Shown here piece after piece: positions 5,802-8,831 of a stretch of 8,831 nt of DNA; positions within the stretch are counted from its first letter, which is position 1; each line of letters opens with the position of its first letter. The notes beneath the pieces were generated by a model. That model was not told the DNA's origin and did no database searches. It worked only from the letters and a program-made list of their open reading frames with translations. Position numbers and translations under genes: made by a program. Origin of the DNA: Akkermansiaceae bacterium UBA1506 (GTDB taxonomy: Bacteria > Verrucomicrobiota > Verrucomicrobiia > Verrucomicrobiales > DEV007); NCBI GenBank assembly GCA_002323995.1, contig DCQY01000052.1, forward strand, positions 1-8,831, in the 5' to 3' direction.

Positions 5802-7493
5802 TTATTTGTTTTCGAAAACCACTCTTCCGCCTACCATCGTCATTGTCGGGTCGATATCACGAATCTCATCCACGGGGACGGATAGGTAGTCGCGGTCCAG
5901 AACGACGAGGTCAGCAAGTTTCCCCACTTCAAGGCTGCCAAGATCCTCTTCTTTGAACATGAGATAGGCGTTGCTGCGTGTGTGGGCGGTTAGCGCAACT
6001 TCGCGTGAAACAGGATTGTGTATGGATATGGTATCAGGGAAAACTTTGCCGCTTGTGACCCACCAGAGGGTATGGAATGGATTGACCGTGGAGACAACGG
6101 TCCCATCGGAACCCAGCCCCCAGGTAATGCCGCTTTCCTCCATCCACGAAACGGGAGGGGAATCCTTTCCATCAACCACTGGCTTTGCTGTTTTATTGTG
6201 AACAGCTAGAGTGAAACCGAGGTCGCGGGCGCGTTCGATGCTTTCTTTGGAAATGAGATCACAATGAGCGAGAGTCCAGCGGAGGTCCTTAACTGGATGA
6301 CTGGCTCCGAGACGTTCCCCAATGTTGAGAATTTCTTGTGCGGTGCTGTCCTGCATCGCGTGTTCGTGGATGTGCCAGCCTCCTGCTGCGGCTGCTTCTG
6401 CCAGGCGCTCATACTGCTGCCACAAATCGCGCCCGAAAAGGCTCGCTCGCATGCTGCTGTCGTGTACTGGGCTGTAGACATGCTCGCCCATGCCAATGAG
6501 CCCGTTCCAGTCGCTATTGGTTCGGGGTGAGGTGGAAGCAATGAGCTCAACAGCGTTAGTTACTTCGTTAGCGCTGTAGGCATTGTAGCGAAGGGTGTGA
6601 AAAACGCGAACGGTGAGTTGGTTAGATTGTTTCAGTGACTCGATGGGAGCAAAGTTACCGTCGGATTCGCGGCCAACATCGTAAATCGTCGTGAGCCCAA
6701 GTTGGTTGAGGTAGTCGTTGAAGTAGACGGCATCTTCGATGCGTTGAGCTTCGTTGCGTTCGGGGAGATTCTGGAGTGCAGCGTTGATCGTTCCGCGGGC
6801 GCCTCCGGAAGACCGGCCCGAGCCTTTGCCTCCTTTAGAGCCCCTTGACGAACCGGTGGAGCCTCTTGACGAACCGGTGGAGCCTCTTGACGAACCTTTG
6901 GAAGAGCCGCGAGCGCTGCCGCTGCTTCCAGTGGATCCTATTTCAGCTGCCGCAAGAGAATTCATGTAGGCCCGTGAATAGGACTTTTGGAGAAAGACAG
7001 GATTGTCTGGAGCCACGTTATCCAGTTGCTCAGTAGTGAATCCACCTTCTCCATCTGAGAATTGTTGCTCGCTCCAGCCCCCAGCAACAAAGACCCATTC
7101 GCCCGGACCCGCCTCTTTCGCTTTGGCCGAGATGATTCGAAGCGCTTCATCACGATCGGTGATGCCATCGATTCTTGCCTCGAACCGCCAGCGGGACGCA
7201 CCGCGCATGTAGTGCAGGTGATTGTCAATCAGACCGGGAATGACAGTGCTTCCCTCGAGGTCGATTCGTTGAGTGCCTGGCCCGGCCAGTGCGATGATGG
7301 TCTGTGAATCACCGACGGCAGCAATTCGTTCGCCCGTAACTGCAAGGGCCTCCACCATCGAAAAATTCTCATCAACCGTGAGAATCTTGCCATTGAATAG
7401 GACCACGGTTGGGTCTTGTGCCCTGAGCGATGTGGCAACACCGAGAGAGAACAGTGCAAGAGTGATTCGAGTTAAAAAGGAATTCGCGGTCAT
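5802..7493 (-). CDS. Exported YtcJ-like amidohydrolase (Amidohydro_3) with Ser/Gly/Arg-rich insertion
   Basis: This is a 563-residue metal-dependent hydrolase of the amidohydrolase superfamily, YtcJ/Amidohydro_3 group, which hydrolyses amide or ester bonds in small molecules; the substrate is unknown. The signal peptide ends at about SLRAQ (22-26). Next come the N-terminal beta-sandwich (VLFNGKILTV 31-40) and the metal-binding HxH in GLIDNHLHYM (88-97; His92, His94). Further ligands are likely in HIHEHAM (374-380), His410 (LAHCD) and Asp463 (GLGSDG). The closing element is VGKLADLVVLDRD (523-535), with GGRVVF near the end. Where the family normally has a loop of the GITxDTPDPxGG...GxPTG type, residues 186-234 are almost only Ser, Gly, Arg, Lys and Thr, with a 7-residue repeat (GSSRGST). 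The ATG at 7493 is preferred over 7544 because it begins the signal peptide; only a weak GGA precedes it. It lies downstream of, and in the opposite direction to, the sulfatase. It follows no operon partner closely; the TolB-like gene is 278 bases further on. Confidence 0.85.
   Translation of the reverse strand: MTANSFLTRITLALFSLGVATSLRAQDPTVVLFNGKILTVDENFSMVEALAVTGERIAAVGDSQTIIALAGPGTQRIDLEGSTVIPGLIDNHLHYMRGASRWRFEARIDGITDRDEALRIISAKAKEAGPGEWVFVAGGWSEQQFSDGEGGFTTEQLDNVAPDNPVFLQKSYSRAYMNSLAAAEIGSTGSSGSARGSSKGSSRGSTGSSRGSTGSSRGSKGGKGSGRSSGGARGTINAALQNLPERNEAQRIEDAVYFNDYLNQLGLTTIYDVGRESDGNFAPIESLKQSNQLTVRVFHTLRYNAYSANEVTNAVELIASTSPRTNSDWNGLIGMGEHVYSPVHDSSMRASLFGRDLWQQYERLAEAAAAGGWHIHEHAMQDSTAQEILNIGERLGASHPVKDLRWTLAHCDLISKESIERARDLGFTLAVHNKTAKPVVDGKDSPPVSWMEESGITWGLGSDGTVVSTVNPFHTLWWVTSGKVFPDTISIHNPVSREVALTAHTRSNAYLMFKEEDLGSLEVGKLADLVVLDRDYLSVPVDEIRDIDPTMTMVGGRVVFENK
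6838..6900. repeat. Three tandem 21-bp repeats inside the amidohydrolase gene
   Basis: Units 6838-6858, 6859-6879 and 6880-6900 each begin GAGCC and contain TTGACGAACC. Unit 1 differs from unit 2 at one base, and unit 3 from unit 2 at two. In the gene's frame they encode the heptad GSSRGS(T/K). A degraded further unit is arguable at 6901-6921. The near identity points to recent expansion by slippage or unequal recombination. Confidence 0.9.
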
Positions 7494-7662
7494 GAGATGT
7501 CCAAACGGACTGGGCGCTAAGATTAGAATGACTTTGCCAAACATAATGAGGGGAATTACAGCATGGATGGAATAGTCAATATCGGCAAAGCTTAGTTTGA
7601 GAAACTAGGCGATGGTCTGTGGCTCCTTTTGCCGAAAGGCTGAAACCTCTAGAGAAAAACTG
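7494..7662. promoter_or_regulatory. Divergent intergenic region with a perfect inverted repeat
   Basis: The 169 bases separate the divergent amidohydrolase and sulfatase genes and must carry both promoters. TAGTTT (7593-7598) and AAACTA (7602-7607) form a perfect 6-bp inverted repeat around GAG, the most obvious operator- or hairpin-like site. On the minus strand TGTAAT (7555-7560), preceded by TGC, resembles an extended -10 box for the amidohydrolase, but no well-spaced -35 accompanies it. Confidence 0.35.
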
Positions 7663-8831
7663 ATGACAAAGAAAACGACACTGGTGCTCCTGGCAATAGC
7701 TCTGCTTACCTCAGCTCTGCCAGAAACCTTCGCGCAGGACTCGGATTCACCCAACATCCTCATTATTTTCACCGATGATCAGGGGTATGCCGACCTGGGG
7801 TGTTTCGGCAGCAAAGAAAATCAGACACCAGTCCTTGATCAACTGGCAAAGGAAGGAACAAAATTCACCTCGTTTTATGCCCAGCCTGTGTGCGGGCCTT
7901 CACGATCCGCTCTGCTGACGGGTCGCTATCCAGCACGCAGTCAAGGTTGGTCGATGCCAGCCTCGGAAATTACTTTTGCCGAGATGCTCAAAAAAGTCGG
8001 CTACCAAACCGCTTGTGTAGGCAAGTGGGATGTATCAAACCGAAAGGCGATCATCGACCGCATGCCCAACGCACAAGGCTTTGAATACTATTTCGGGGCA
8101 CTTGGTGCGAACGATGGTGGCAAAATGAAACTACACCAAAATAACGAAGCGGTGGCCACCACCAACGATATGGCGGGCCTGACACGGCTATACACCGACA
8201 AGGCGATCGAATTTCTAGAGGTTCAGCGCGATTCGAAAAAGCCTTTCCTTCTCTATCTTTCGCACACAATGATGCACACAATTATCGATGCTTCCCCAGA
8301 GTTTAAGGAGAAAGCGGGTGATAATCTTTACCGAGCTGTCGTCGAAGAATTTGATTACGAAACGGGCCGTTTGCTCGACAAGTTGGACCAACTCGGTTTG
8401 AGCAAAGACACTCTGGTTATCTATACCACTGACAACGGTCCCTGGAATCAGCCGAAGTATTACGAAAACAAAAAAGGGCATCCGGAGAACTCCATTTTCT
8501 GGGGGGATGCGGGACCGTTTCGGGATGGCAAGGCGTCTCTCTATGAAGGCGGTTCCCATGTGCCATGCATCATGCGCTGGCCTGGAAAGATAGCGGCAGG
8601 CGAAACCAATGACGCCCTCATGGCGACAATTGATTTCTTGCCGACCATTGCTGCTCTGGCCGGGGCAACGGTTCCCGAAGACCGGGTCATCGATGGGGTC
8701 AATCAATTTGACTGTATCCTCGGGAACTCCCCGTCTGCTCGCACCACCTACCTCTACAATCCAGGTTCCGCTTCCGTGCAGTCCAAGATCGTCAAAGGGA
8801 ATGCGATTCGGGAAGGGGACTGGAAACTGAT
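7663..8831 (+). CDS. Secreted formylglycine sulfatase (S1 family), 3' end outside window
   Basis: The first 389 residues of an arylsulfatase-type enzyme that removes sulfate esters, probably from a polysaccharide; it is open to the window edge. Signal peptide ~1-24 (LVLLAIALLTSAL core, cut near ETFAQ). NILIIFTDDQGYADLG (31-46) gives metal ligands Asp38 and Asp39. The sulfatase signature VCGPSRSALLTGR (76-88) contains Cys77, the residue converted to formylglycine, and Arg81. Lys121 follows in VGKWDVSN, but the usual GKWH histidine is Asp123. Other expected residues are present: His205 (SHTMMH), Asp257-Asn258 (TTDNG), Lys290 (DGKASLYEGG). The ending MRWPGKI...TIDFLPTIAALAG (304-334) and REGDWKL (383-389) is typical. 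ATG 7663 begins a clean signal peptide; there is no strong Shine-Dalgarno. Maturation requires a formylglycine-generating enzyme or anSME encoded elsewhere. A pocket or S1-subfamily assignment is not possible by eye. Confidence 0.92.
   Translation, partial: MTKKTTLVLLAIALLTSALPETFAQDSDSPNILIIFTDDQGYADLGCFGSKENQTPVLDQLAKEGTKFTSFYAQPVCGPSRSALLTGRYPARSQGWSMPASEITFAEMLKKVGYQTACVGKWDVSNRKAIIDRMPNAQGFEYYFGALGANDGGKMKLHQNNEAVATTNDMAGLTRLYTDKAIEFLEVQRDSKKPFLLYLSHTMMHTIIDASPEFKEKAGDNLYRAVVEEFDYETGRLLDKLDQLGLSKDTLVIYTTDNGPWNQPKYYENKKGHPENSIFWGDAGPFRDGKASLYEGGSHVPCIMRWPGKIAAGETNDALMATIDFLPTIAALAGATVPEDRVIDGVNQFDCILGNSPSARTTYLYNPGSASVQSKIVKGNAIREGDWKL

Noticed and set aside
6754..6969. Plus-strand frame with acidic EPLDEPV repeats
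   Set aside because: It is the antisense of the Ser/Gly/Arg repeat in the amidohydrolase; the open frame follows from the tandem repeat and has no gene context.
7494..7544. 17-residue N-terminal extension of the amidohydrolase
   Set aside because: The signal peptide begins cleanly at 7493, and a possible -10-like box lies just upstream of 7544, leaving little room for a leader there.
7584..7596. Third copy of the dispersed repeat
   Set aside because: Only about 13 bases resemble the core and the similarity stops there, so it is likely chance.
8215..8706. 163-codon minus-strand open frame inside the sulfatase
   Set aside because: It is fully antisense to a well-supported sulfatase with all its motifs and has no recognisable domain.

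Overview
This window looks like a chromosomal segment (or metagenomic contig) of a marine- or soil-type PVC bacterium, most likely Verrucomicrobiota or Planctomycetota. That is inferred from the gene families, not from a phylogenetic marker. The reasons are a formylglycine-type sulfatase, a GH33 sialidase, a PL1-like lyase with a C-terminal calcium-binding 'DxDxDG...NGLNP...EEY' tail, and the second half of the planctomycete/verrucomicrobial two-domain acetylxylan-esterase-like family. Most genes also lack a recognisable Shine-Dalgarno sequence, and gene orientation alternates with no long operon.

Layout: 1-249 (+) is the C-terminal end of an unrecognised protein. 250-636 is non-coding and holds copy A of a dispersed repeat and two hairpins. 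637-1623 (+) is a stand-alone, secreted, esterase-like C-terminal domain with no nucleophile serine. 1744-2937 (-) is a sialidase convergent with it. 2938-3169 is a divergent intergenic region with repeat copy B. 3170-4528 (+) is a PL1-like polysaccharide lyase. 4585-5523 (-) is a TolB/PD40 beta-propeller protein. 5524-5801 is intergenic with a possible ORF remnant. 5802-7493 (-) is a YtcJ-like amidohydrolase with a Ser/Gly/Arg-rich insertion built partly of 21-bp tandem repeats. 7494-7662 is a divergent intergenic region. 7663-8831 (+) is an S1 sulfatase running off the window.

How they fit: all six genes whose start is visible encode a signal peptide, so the region is a block of periplasmic or secreted enzymes. 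Sialidase, uronate-polysaccharide lyase, sulfatase and esterase-like protein suggest degradation of an acidic, sulfated or acetylated glycan (algal or mucin-like). The genes are not in one operon, no SusC/D-type transporter or regulator is visible, and no common substrate can be proved. The amidohydrolase and sulfatase share a divergent upstream region, as do the sialidase and the lyase.

I found no CRISPR array, tRNA, rRNA, transposase or phage gene. I do not see a clearly new biological system. The items most worth a second look are the structured ~73-bp repeat present twice, the Ser/Gly/Arg insertion in the amidohydrolase, the sulfatase with Asp where the active-site His of GKWH is expected, and the lone pseudo-esterase domain.
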